The notes beneath the pieces were generated by a model that had not been told where the DNA came from, made no database searches, and saw nothing but the letters and a program-made list of their open reading frames with translations. Positions 1 through 9,816 of a stretch of DNA of 16,933 nt are shown one piece after another (the stretch's first letter is position 1; the number at the start of each line of letters is the position of its first letter). The translations under genes and the position numbers were made by a program. This DNA is from Oehlia diaphana. Its lineage: Eukaryota; Glomeromycota; Glomeromycetes; Glomerales; Glomeraceae. The stretch spans positions 16,074 to 33,006 of the forward strand of contig QZLH01000994.1 of NCBI GenBank assembly GCA_003833135.1, written 5' to 3'.

Positions 1-228
1 TATAATTCTTAGAGAACTTCACAATTGGCAGAATATAATAAAATTTTACGGTCTTACTAATTATGAAAATAAATGGTATTTAGTAACTGAATGGGCTGAA
101 CATGGAAATTTACGTGAATTTTATACAAATAATAAAAATACATTTGATCCTAAGCTAAAATTACGTATTTCTCTTGATATTGCTCGTGGGTTAAATTTTT
201 TAAGGACTGTAGAGGTAAAGTATAAAGT
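1..228 (+). repeat. Terminal direct repeat of the window, left copy
   Basis: Identical base for base with 16706-16933, from TATAATTCTT to GTATAAAGT. It lies in the B-type pseudokinase N-lobe exon and runs 14 bases into the intron. The internal relative at 2332-2559 differs at several positions, so this is more specific than ordinary paralogy. Confidence 0.95.
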
Positions 229-2271
229 CTTAAGTCTTTTTGATCGCTTCATTGTTTAATCTGATTTATTATTATTTTTTTTTTTTTAGATTTTACATCG
301 TGATATTAGAGCTGAGAATGTATTGATCACAAATAATGATACAGCAAAACTTACGAATTTTAAATCAAGTCGCTCATATAAGGCAGATACGCAGAATCAA
401 GACAATAATTTAGAACAAATTCGGTACTGTGCTCCTGAAATATTACAGAGGACTTCAGGCTTCAAATACAATAATAAATGTGAAGTTTATAGCTTTGGAA
501 TTTTACTTTGGGAAATTTCAGAAGAAAAAACTCCATATGAAAATCAGAATGATTTTGTAGAAATAACTAAGCTTGTACTCGATAAATATCGGGAACCATT
601 TACTGAAAATAGTCAAAAAATGCCGGATGAATTCAAAAACCTAGCACTTGATGGTATGAGGAACAAAAATTATATTTAAATTTTCATAAGATTCGCAAGG
701 TATTAATTATTTTTTTTTATTTAGCCGTTGATCACAACCCAGAATCTAGGCCAAAACTTACAACAATGTTTATAGTTCTTAGCGATTGTCTCGAATCTTT
801 CGATTCGCACACTTCTTCATCTAAATACATGACACATGCTGCTGAAGCAGCAAAAAAACATGAAATTTACGGTTTAATTACTGAAATTAGAGATTTTCTC
901 GACAAAATCGGTGAAACAGTACAAGCAGCTGAACATAATAAGCGAATTTGTAAAGCATTGAAACAGCGAGTTTATGTTGTGTATTTAACTATACTTGATC
1001 TTAAAGTTCATGGAGACGATAAAGAGTGTTTTAATGAAAACAATCGTCAATGTCTACAAAATTTAGTTGATGTTATAAAGAAAATTAGAGAATTTGTAGC
1101 AGATATTTCTCAAATGACAACTTTATTAAAGTCAAATTATAATCAACCGAAAAATATTGAGAAAACTTTCAAAGAATTATGTAAAGAATTTGACAATTAT
1201 ATAATAGGCGAAAATTCATCAAAATTTAATACTACGATTAAAAAGAAAATTCATCCCGAAGAAGAAGCTGAAGCATTAAAAGCCGACCAAGACGAATTAA
1301 ATAACGTAAGCCTATAGTGACTTTATATATTATTCGCAAGTTCAATATTAACATTATTAAATTATTTAGTATTTTGAAATTGCCGAAATTGGAGTTGATA
1401 ATGAGGACAATAAGAAAAAGCTTCTAAAAGTCAATAAAATGAACAATGATATGGAAGAATTTTTGGACAAGCAAATGGAGAATGAAAACAACTCAAAAGT
1501 ACATCAATCGAAAAATGATGAAATTTTTCAAGAAAATCAATTGATATTTTCTGATTACAAAAAAACTGACAAGGAACCACGTAAGGATGGGAATGTGACT
1601 AAGTGGGTTAATGTTAAAAATGAGGATGAAGAGTATGCATTTAAAAGTATATCTGAAAAAGATAAAAGAAGCGTGCAAAATCAAGTTACAATTCTTAGAG
1701 AACTTCATGATTGGCAGAATATAATAAAATTTTACGGTCTTACTAATGATGGGAATAAATGGTATTTAGTAACCGAATGGGCAGAACATGGAAATTTACG
1801 TGAATTTTATTCAAATAATAAAAATTCATTTGATACCAAACTAAAATTACGCGTATCCCTCGATATTGCTCGTGGATTGAATTTTTTAAGAACTGTAGAG
1901 GTAAAATATTAAATTTAAAAATTTATTGGTCGACTACGTTAGTCGTTACCTTATTCAATAAATTTTTTTTTTTTTGAAATTTTTTTTTAGATTTTGCATC
2001 GTGATATTAGAGCTGAGAATGTATTAATCACACTTAAAAATACAAAAAATACAGCAAAACTTACAAATTTTAAATTAAGTCGCTCAGTTAATGCAGATAC
2101 GCTAAATCAACACCATAATTTAGAACAGATTCGTTATTGTGCCCCTGAAATACTGGAGAGGACCCCAGGCTTCAAATACAATAATAAATGTGAAGTTTAT
2201 AGCTTTGGAATTTTACTTTGGGAAATTTCTGAAGAAAAAACTCCGTATGAAAATCATAATGATTTTGTAGA
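1..2271 (+). CDS. Tandem 4HB-pseudokinase gene, 5' fragment (partial at both ends)
   Basis: This fragment enters mid-gene at base 1 and is cut at the N at 2272. Exons read by splice signals and frame are 1-214, 290-653, 725-1305, 1370-1900 and 1991-2271, with GTAAG/GTATG donors and TTTAG acceptors. Order encoded: pseudokinase N-lobe part, pseudokinase C-lobe, a 193-codon exon holding the kinase end (VDHNPESRP) plus a four-helix bundle with the MLKL-like motif AAEHNKRICKALKQRV, a brace-like charged helix, then a second pseudokinase. The kinases keep the AFK lysine, HRDIRAEN and APE, but have no glycine-rich loop, a Gln where the alphaC Glu should be, and NFK instead of DFG (TNFKSSR, TNFKLSR). 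They are therefore probably catalytically dead scaffolds or switches. The MLKL likeness is inference from motif and domain order. The ATGs at 766 and 1439 lie inside continuous spliced frames, so separate genes are less likely. The window end is probably the missing 5' part. Confidence 0.72.
725..1900 (+). repeat. Direct repeat unit (4HB exon plus A-type kinase N-lobe), copy 1
   Basis: This stretch is nearly identical to 3066-4248. The two 4HB exons have the same length (581 nt), the two following exons also match (531 nt), and only about ten residues differ between the encoded 4HB segments. The intron between them is also similar (TATTATTCGCA). This indicates a recent tandem duplication or gene conversion. 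The homology continues through the A-type C-lobe exon to the N at 2272. Confidence 0.85.
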
Positions 2272-2272
2272 N
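2272..2272. other. Assembly gap marked by a single N inside the repeat array
   Basis: The base before is in the middle of a kinase C-lobe (PYENHNDFV). The base after is in the N-lobe of the next kinase (EEYAFKSIS). In the intact neighbouring unit these two points are about 1.07 kb apart (561 to about 1630), including an intron, the end of the C-lobe, a complete 4HB exon and the brace. The single N therefore hides missing sequence of unknown length. The reading frame across it is open only by chance or by overlap trimming. Confidence 0.85.
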
Positions 2273-5200
2273 GAAGAATATGCATTTAAAAGCATATCTG
2301 AGGAAAACAAAATTAGCGTACAAAATCAAGTTATAATTCTTAGAGAACTTCACAATTGGCAGAATATTATAAAATTTTACGGTCTTACTAATTATGAAAA
2401 TAAATGGTATTTAGTAACTGAATGGGCTGAACATGGAAATTTACGTGAATTTTATACAAATAATAAAAATTCATTTGATCCTAAGCTAAAATTACGTATT
2501 TCTCTTGATATTGCTCGTGGGTTAAATTTTTTAAGGACTGTAGAGGTAAAGTATAAATAAGTCTTAAGTCCTTTTGATCGCTTAATTGTTTAATTTGATT
2601 TTTATTTATTTATTTTTTTAGATTTTGCATCGTGATATTAGAGCCGAGAATGTATTGATCACAAGTAATAATACAGCAAAACTTACGAATTTTAAATCAA
2701 GTCGCTCATATAAGGCAGATACACTGAATCAAAGCCATAATTTAGAACAAATTCGGTACTGTGCTCCTGAAATATTACAGAGGACTCCAGGCTTCAAATA
2801 CAATAATAAATGTGAAGTTTATAGCTTTGGAATTTTACTTTGGGAAATTTCAGAAGAAAAGACTCCATATGAAAATCATGATGATTTTTTAGAAATAACT
2901 AGGCTTGTGCTTGAAAAATATCGGGAATCATTTTCTGAAAATAATCAAATGCCGGATGAATTCAAAAACCTAGCACTTGATGGTATGAGGAACAAAAATT
3001 ATATTTAAATTTTCAATTTTCATAAGATACGTAAGATATTAATAATTCTCTTTTACTGTATTTAGCCGTTGATCACAACCCAGAATCTAGGCCAAAACTT
3101 ACAACAATGTTTATAGTTCTTAGCGACTGTCTCGAATCTTTCGATTCGCACACTTCTTCATCTAAATACATGACACATGCTGCTGAAGCAGCAAAAAAAC
3201 ATGAAATGTTCGGTTTAATTACTGAAATTAGAGATATCCTCGACAAAATCGGTGAACTAGTACAAGCAGCCGAACATAATAAGCGAATTTGTAAAGCATT
3301 GAAACAGCGAGTTTACGTTGTGTATTTAGCTATACTTGATCTTAAAGTTCATGGAGACGATAAAGAATGTTTTAATGAAAACAGTCGTCAATGTCTACAA
3401 AATTTAGTTGATGTTATAAAGAAAATTAGAGAATTTGTAGCAGATATTTCTCAAATGACAACTTTATTAAAGTCAAATTATAATCAACCGAAAAATATTG
3501 AGAAAACTTTCAAAGAATTATGTAAAGAATTTGACAATTATTTAATAGGCGTAAATTCATCAAAATTTAATACCACGATTAAAAATAAAATTCATCCCGA
3601 AGAAGAAGCTGAAGCATTAAAAGCCGATCAAGATGAGTTAAATAACGTAAGTCTAGCGATTTTGTATATTATTCGCAGGTTCAATTTAACATTATTAAAT
3701 AATTCAATATAATTTAGTATTTTGAAATTGCCGAAATTGGAGTTGATAATGAAGACAATAAGAAAAAGCTTCTAAAAGTCAATAAAATGAACAATGATAT
3801 GGAAGATTTTTTGGACAAGCAAATGGAAAATGAAAATAACACAGAAATACATCAATCGAAAAACGATGAATTTTTTCAAGAAAATCAATTAATATTTTCT
3901 AATTACAAAAAAACTGACAAGGAACCACGTAAGGATGGGAATGTGACTAAGTGGGTTAATGTTAAAAATGAGGATGAAGAGTATGCATTTAAAAGTATAT
4001 CTGAAAAAGATAAAAGAAGCGTGCAAAATCAAGTTACAATTCTTAGAGAACTTCACGATTTGCAGAATATAATAAAATTTTACGGTCTTACTAATGATGG
4101 GAATAAATGGTATTTAATAACCGAATGGGCTGAACATGGAAATTTACGTGAGTTTTATACAAATAATAAAAATTCATTTGATACCAAGCTAAAATTACGC
4201 GTATCCCTCGATATTGCTCGTGGATTGAATTTTTTAAGAACTGTAGAGGTAAGATATTAAATTTAAAAATTTTGTTGATAGTTAGTCGTTGCCTTATTCA
4301 ATAATTTTTTTTAAAATTTTTTTTTTTAGATTTTGCATCGTGATATTAGAGCTGAGAATGTATTAATCACACTTAAAAATACAGCAAAACTTACAAATTT
4401 TAAATTAAGTCGCTCATATAATGCAGATACGCTAAATCAACTCCATAATTTAGAACAGATTCGTTATTGTGCTCCTGAAATACTGGAAAGGACCCCAGGC
4501 TTCAAATACAATAATAAATGTGAAGTTTATAGCTTTGGAATTTTACTTTGGGAAATTTCTGAAGAAAAAACTCCGTATGAAAATCATAATGATTTTGTAG
4601 AAATAACTAAACTTGTACTTGATAAATATCGGGAACCATTTTCTGAAAATAGTCAAAAAATGCCGGATGAATTCAAAAACCTAGCGCTTGATGGTATGTG
4701 AAATAAAATTTATAATTTAAATTTTCTCAAAAAATGCATAATGTATAAAATCGTTCTTTTTTTATCTGTATTTAGCTGTTAATCACGACCCAGAATTTAG
4801 GCCAAAAATTACGACAATGTTTGAAATTCTTAGTAATTGTTTCAAATCTTTTGAAAACTCTTCACACATGCCTTTACAAGATAAAAAAAATGTCTTACCA
4901 AAGCATGTTCCAAAACTACCAGACTTCGAATCATTTAATTACATGACACTCTCTGAAGCAGCAAAACAACATAAAAGGGTTGATAAACAAGGCAAACTCG
5001 TCGGAGATATTAAGACTGCATATAAGTGTTTCGAAGCGTATGCAAACTCTAATACGACAACCCGTAATCAAATTATGGCAAAATATTATAAAGCGTATTA
5101 TATTTCAAAAAAATATGTTGAAGGTCCTCCAGATAAAGAAAAAATTGTTGCTGAACTATTTAAAGAAGTTGCTGACGATAAAGCAAATGAATTCCCTGAT

Positions 5201-5473
5201 GCGAAACTAAAATATGGATTTTGCTTATATAAAGGTGAAGGCGTTGAAAAGAATCTAACAGAAGCTCTCAAATATTTTGAACAAGCTGCTGAAAATGGCT
5301 ATATGGTAGCAATGTACAATGCTGGAAAACTGTACTATGAAGGAGTTAGTGGAATTGGAAAAGTTGTTGTTGAAAAGAATGTTGGAAAAGCTACTTATTA
5401 TATGAAATTAGCTAATTATCATAATTATGAACCAGCTATCAAATTTTGTAAAGATCATAACATTCCATTATAA
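2273..5473 (+). CDS. Tandem 4HB-pseudokinase gene, 3' fragment ending in Sel1 repeats
   Basis: Exons are 2273-2545, 2622-2982, 3066-3646, 3718-4248, 4330-4693 and 4776-5473; all phases agree and the stop is at 5471-5473. Encoded in order: pseudokinase (B type, TNFKSSR), 4HB with NKRICKALKQRV, brace (YFEIAEIGVDNEDNKKKL), second pseudokinase (A type, TNFKLSR), then a C-terminal region with Sel1-like repeats (AKLKYGFCLYKGEGVEKN; AMYNAGKLYYEGV). Both kinases keep HRD and APE but have DFG changed to NFK and lack the glycine loop. Sel1 repeats are alpha-solenoid protein-interaction modules, and kinase-Sel1 fusions are frequent in Glomeromycotina. No signal peptide or membrane segment is seen. The protein most likely continues the fragment on the other side of the N, giving a very long modular protein. 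The alternative, separate genes starting at internal ATGs (3107, 3787), would leave them without intergenic promoters. Confidence 0.75.
3066..4248 (+). repeat. Direct repeat unit (4HB exon plus A-type kinase N-lobe), copy 2
   Basis: Partner of 725-1900 with the same exon lengths and phases. The intron is slightly longer (3647-3717 against 1306-1369). Downstream it runs into the Sel1 exon instead of another 4HB exon, so this is the last unit of the array. Confidence 0.85.
4776..5473 (+). CDS. Terminal exon: kinase tail plus Sel1-like repeat domain
   Basis: This is the last exon of the tandem kinase gene. It opens with the kinase tail AVNHDPEFRPKITTMFEIL, then a linker (FNYMTLSEAAKQHK), then about 150 residues with helix-turn-helix Sel1 signatures: GFCLYKGEGV with EALKYFEQAAENG, and AGKLYYEGV with KATYYMKLANY. 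The stop is at 5471-5473. The frame stays open from the acceptor TTTAG at 4771-4775. Sel1 repeats usually bind partner proteins and have no catalysis. The same linker wording (YMTHAAEAAKKH) precedes the 4HB in the upstream units, which suggests that 4HB and Sel1 ends were exchanged during evolution. Confidence 0.8.
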
Positions 5474-5809
5474 TTTCATTTTATTTATTCTAATAATTAA
5501 CAATTTTGTAAATTGTAAGTTTGTATATTATAAAAGAAATACAGTATACATTGTATTAGACATAAAAAAGTTCATAACCTTATAATTGAGCCTTTACAAA
5601 TATAGTATTATAAAATTTTGTGAATTGTGAATTGTGTAGAGTTTACTTCATAATTTTAAACTTTAATCATTCGGAATTAATATTATAAAATTATAGTATT
5701 AATCATGTGCGTCATTCGACCATCGATTTATAAATAAACCTAAAAACATAAACTAAAATTTTCTTATGGTTGCACGCTATAGTATGATCAAAATTTGAGG
5801 AGGTTATTC
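5474..5809. other. AT-rich intergenic region between convergent gene and pseudogene
   Basis: Presumed 3' flank of the Sel1-ended gene. I see no open frame with family similarity, no RNA gene and no clear repeat. It holds short AT-rich tracts such as ATAAATAAA near 5729 that could serve in polyadenylation, but none is distinctive. Confidence 0.5.
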
Positions 5810-7933
5810 AGTACTCCTCATTTTTATTATTGACATTAATCCACTTAGTCACATTCCCATCAGAGAAATTCTAATTAATGTGCTTGGAAAATCTCATCAT
5901 TCGTTTTCCATTTGCTTGTCCAAAAAATTGTTCAATTATTGACTTTTAGAAGCTTTTCTTATTGTCCTCATTATCAACTCCAATTTCGGCAATTTCAAAA
6001 TACTAAATTATATGAATAATTTAATAATGTTAAATTGAACTTCGAATAATATATGAAATCGCTATATAAAATTCGTCTTGATCGGCTTTTAATACTTCAG
6101 CTATGAATTTTGTTTTAATTGTAGTATAAATTTTGATGAATTTACACCGATTATACAATTGTCAAAATCTTTACATAATTCTTTGAATATTTCCTCAATA
6201 TTTTTCGGTTGATTATAATTTGACTTTAATAAAGTTGTAATTTGAGAAATATCTGCTACAAATTCTTCAATTTTCGTAATAACAGCAACTAAATTTTGTA
6301 GACATTGATGATGTTTTCTTTAAAATATTCTTAATCATCTTCATGAACTTTAAGATCAAGTATAGCTAAATACACAACATAAACTCGATATTTAAACACT
6401 TTACAAATTCGCTTATTATGTTCAGCTGCTTGTGTTACTTTATCGACTTTTGTCAAGATCTCCAATTTTAGTATTATCATGTTTTTTGGGTTTTTTTGCC
6501 ACTTCATGCGCCATATAATTAAATGAAGGTGTAGAAGATCTTTCGAAAGATTCTAAATAATTATTAAGAATTTCTAACATTGTCGTGAATTTTGGTCTAA
6601 ATTCTGGGACGTGGTTAACGGCTAAAACAAACAAGAAAAAAAGAATGCCGTGAGCAATGTATTACATATTTTATGAGTAATTAAAGTGTAAATTTTTATT
6701 TATATACCATCAAATGCTAAGTTTTTGAATTCGTCCGGCATTTGATTATTTTCAGAAAATGGTTCCCGATATTTATTAATCACAAGATTAGTTATTTCTA
6801 CCAAATCATTCAAATTTTCATATGGAGTTTTTTCCTCTGAAACTTCCCAAAGTAAAATCTTAAAGCTACAAACTTACATTTATTATCGTATTTGACCTCT
6901 TCAATATTTCAGGGGCACTATATCGAATCTGTCCTATATTTTGGATTTTTTTGGATTTGATTCATCGTATCTGCCTTATAAGAACGACTTGATTTAAAAT
7001 TCGTAAGTTTGCTGTATGATTATGTGTGATCAATACATTCTCTGCTCTAATACCATGATGCAAAATCTAAAAAAAAAATTAGAAACGACCAATAAATTCT
7101 TAAACTCCATATTTACCTCTACAGTTCTTAGAAAATTTAACCCACAAGCAATATCAAGAGAAATATGTAATTTTAATTTAGGGTTTATTGTTTATATAAA
7201 ATTCGCGTAAATTCCATGTTCAACCCATTCAGTTATTACTAAATACCATTTATTTTCATAATTAGTAAGACCGTAAAATTTATTATATTCTGCCAATTGT
7301 GAAGTACTCTAAGAATTGTAACTTTTTTCAGATATGCTTTACTCTTCATCTTTATTTTAACACTAACCCATTTAGTCACAGTTTGCGTGTTCCTTGTCAA
7401 TTTTTATGTAATCAGAGAACATTAATTGATGTGCTTGAAAAATTTCAATTTTCGATTGATATTTTTTTTGGTTATATTCATTTTCCATTTGCTTGTCCAA
7501 AAGTTTTTCCATCGTACTTTTCATTATACTGATTTTATTGATTTTTAAAATCATTTCTTCTTTGTCTTTGTCATCAAATCCAAATATTTGTCCAAAATAC
7601 TAATATTACAGGATAGATTAGTTATAAATTATACGCATAATTAAAATAATGAACGGCTTTTAAGTGTAACTCTTCTTCTTTGGGTGAATTTTATCTTAGT
7701 TGCAAAATTTGATGCATTTATTTTGACTATACAAACGTCAAAATCTTCGCACTATTCTTTAAGAGTTTTCTCGAAGATATATTTAAATTTCAACAAAGGT
7801 AACATTTGAGAAATATTTTTCATAAATTCTTTAATATGTGTTATAATAGTAATTAAATCTTGTAATTATAAGTAATTATTTCCACTAAAATATTCTTGAT
7901 TATCATCTCTTTGAACTTAAGATCAAGCACGGC
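5810..7933 (-). pseudogene. Inverted, decayed copy of the 4HB-pseudokinase tandem gene
   Basis: Read on the minus strand from 7933 downward: the second half of a 4HB domain (7933 to about 7640, matching the 4HB at 16002-16326); brace and kinase N-lobe (7599-7117, splice sites still visible); kinase C-lobe (7066-6708); kinase tail plus a second 4HB (6621 to about 6065); and brace plus the very start of another kinase (6002 to about 5810). Decay is plain: frameshifts interrupt each part, stops interrupt the 4HB (KVHEDD followed by a stop near 6330; GDLDKSR then stop at 6440), the HRD motif has become HHG, and the splice donor after the second 4HB is lost. The 5' end is missing because transposon-like sequence begins at 7934. 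The short open frames at 6440-6634 and 7372-7554 on this strand are remnants, not genes. Confidence 0.85.
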
Positions 7934-8100
7934 TAGAGATGGCAACGGGAAGTCATGGTCGGTCATCGGTCGGCCATAACCGGTCAAGAACCTTTGACAG
8001 ACCGTTCTTACTGACTGCTATGGATGACCGTTTGACCGAGCGTTTGACTGATCAGTAAATTTTCTTATAGGGTCAGTTATCGGTTGGTCAAGAACCTAAA
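7934..8100. mobile_element. Possible hAT-like transposon end or fragment
   Basis: The sequence starting TAGAGATGGCAACGGG at 7934 resembles the usual ends of hAT-family elements. It is followed by dense GGTCGG/GACCG/TTTGACC motifs in both orientations. Homology of the adjacent pseudogene stops exactly here. I did not find the matching inverted end, so it may be truncated or a different kind of repeat. Confidence 0.4.
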
Positions 8101-8145
8101 CGTTTTTATCAAAATGATTAAATGTTACGAACCATGATTTCTTAT

Positions 8146-8356
8146 TACAGCTGATTTCAAAAAGGTGGGACACTTAGCAAATTTTAAAGAACTCGGAAAT
8201 ATTCGGTAAAGCTTGATATAATTAAAAATTATACGATAATTTTGGAGTACTATTCCAAGTATGGTGGTATAATTTTATCTTATTTTGAGCTTTATCAAAT
8301 ATTTCCGAGTTCTTTAAAATTTGCTAAGTGTCCCGACCTTTTTGAAATCAGCTGTA
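8146..8356. mobile_element. Palindromic MITE, Tc1/mariner-like (TA target duplication)
   Basis: Two arms of roughly 60 to 100 bases form an almost perfect inverted repeat. The left arm starts TACAGCTGATTTC and the right arm ends GAAATCAGCTGTA. Both contain AAATTTTAAAGAACTCGG or its complement, with a one-base indel after AAAAAGGT. Flanking TA dinucleotides fit a TA target site. There is no transposase, so it is non-autonomous. Confidence 0.75.
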
Positions 8357-8417
8357 AAACACATCTAAAAATGGTTTGTGATGTATTTAGAACCTAATTC
8401 GCCCTCATGTATAGGGA

Positions 8418-8549
8418 TATAGGTGCTGTCGAAATTCTTGAATTACGACAGCAATTACGCTACGGCGTCGGTCATAACCGTAAAAAAAATTACGGCATTA
8501 GGCATACGGCATAAGCTGTAATTAGTTTCGAATTTCGACGACACCTATA
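8418..8549. mobile_element. Short MITE with 18-bp imperfect terminal inverted repeats
   Basis: The left end TAGGTGCTGTCGAAATTC (8420-8437) is matched by GAATTTCGACGACACCTA (8530-8547), whose complement is TAGGTGTCGTCGAAATTC. A TA flanks each side. The interior contains TACGGC motifs and has no coding capacity. It lies about 60 bases from the MITE at 8146-8356. Confidence 0.65.
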
Positions 8550-9309
8550 GGTGAGAACGTCTCGCTCGGTTCGCTTCGGTTCCGAACCGATACTACCTAA
8601 ATATATATCAAATTAAATAATATGAATACAATAGTGGTAATATTAATAATGTTGAAACGTGAAGAGTTCGAATGCAGAGAAATGCATTTATTTTGGCGTT
8701 AAATATATAGTATAAGAAAGGAGCTTTAATTATTTAGTAATAAAATCATTTGTGCATATTAACAAATAGATAGATAGAGTGCTATTAATACAATTTAAAA
8801 TTTTATAATGTAATGAACAAATGATCGAAAAAAAAAATCTGAACAAAACAAACTAACAAACAAACGAAAAAAAAGGCGAATAATTTTGGTTTACGCAAAA
8901 ATTGACATGAAATTTTTTGTAATCTTGGAGAGAATTCAGTCAAACAAAACAATTTGATTTAATGAGAATTTGGACCAAACGTTACAACAAAGCAATTGTT
9001 TCATAGACCTTACTACACATCTTTTAATTCACACCATTAAATTCTGACTGTCATCAATATAGAACAAACCAGCTCTCTCCTAAGTTTGTGATAAACTTCC
9101 TTGTCGTACTGGAAGATCACGTGTCACTCCGCGTCACACCCTTGACTTTCCTTTAATTTTTGCAGATGTGTAACCGGCGATCTATTTCAGTGGCTTAGCT
9201 ACGGCTTTTGTCACTTAGATAAAAGATAATTCCTACTTTTTTAGTGAATTTTATATATTTTTGCCATTAGATAATTACGGCGATTTAATGTATTACAGTA
9301 TAAATCTAA
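8550..9309. other. Gene-free AT-rich region
   Basis: No frame with recognisable protein similarity, no tRNA-like fold and no clear tandem repeat was seen. A short GC-richer patch near 8558-8590 (CGGTTCGCTTCGGTTCCGAA) is transposon-like. Another patch near 9100-9200 (GTGTCACTCCGCGTCACACC) is unexplained. Confidence 0.5.
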
Positions 9310-9482
9310 TACAGTCAAACCTTTATATAACGATATGTCGGGACATATATGAAATTTTTAAGAAATATCGTTATATCAAAGTTATACCGATATTTATATG
9401 TTCTCACATATAGTGGGAAAATAAAATTTTATCTAATAGTATATCGGTATATCGAATATCGGTATATCGAGGTTAGACTGTA
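9310..9482. mobile_element. MITE, Tc1/mariner or pogo-like (TA target duplication)
   Basis: The left end TACAGTCAAACCTTTATATA and the right end, read as its complement TACAGTCTAACCTCGATATA, are imperfect inverted repeats. Flanking TA bases fit the target site. The interior repeats the motif ATATCGGTATATCG. The CAGTCAAACC-type ends are typical of pogo/Tc1-like elements. There is no transposase, and the element is about 170 bases long. Confidence 0.75.
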
Positions 9483-9816
9483 TGTAGTAATTTTACACAA
9501 TGTGTGCTAGTACGCTAATATTAATCTAACAACCATTGATCCCAATTGGTTATAAATTTTATTTATTTTAATATATATAACAATAATAAATAACATTACG
9601 TAGAAAAAATTCTCTTTTTTAACGTTCTTATAATAACGATTAATTTACTTCTATTTATTCTAATCCTACAATTGTCAAAAACTTTATATTATTCTAACTA
9701 GTAAATTTTAATGAAAAATCTGGGAAATTTTAAATTCCTTATAGTGACTCTACCTTAAAAAAAAAAAAATATTACTTTTAATTAATTTTATTATATAATA
9801 AAAAATATATATATAT
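9483..9816. other. AT-rich 3' flank of the MACPF-like gene
   Basis: Very AT-rich. It contains an A13 run at 9757-9769 and an AT repeat near 9804-9815. On the minus strand the T-run ending TTAAG at 9754 could be an intron acceptor for an alternative last exon of the neighbouring gene (four codons, stop at 9739). Nothing else is recognised. Confidence 0.45.

Noticed and set aside
766..1317. Separate gene starting at the ATG at 766 (likewise 3107)
   Set aside because: The frame is open upstream to the intron acceptor (TTTAG at 720-724 and 3061-3065), and the upstream codons encode the expected kinase tail (VDHNPESRP), so the ATG is internal to an exon.
1439..1912. Separate kinase gene starting at the ATG at 1439 (likewise 3787)
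   Set aside because: Codons upstream to the acceptor encode the conserved brace segment YFEIAEIGVD in the same phase as the 4HB exon, and the gene at 16392 has the same arrangement. The end of this open stretch is intron read-through.
7016..7532. Plus-strand open frames at 7016-7210 and 7299-7532
   Set aside because: They are antisense to the decayed inverted kinase, whose homology to the array explains the sequence.
9090..9200. Possible tRNA or other RNA gene in the GC-richer patch
   Set aside because: I could not form a cloverleaf or find A and B box motifs by eye.
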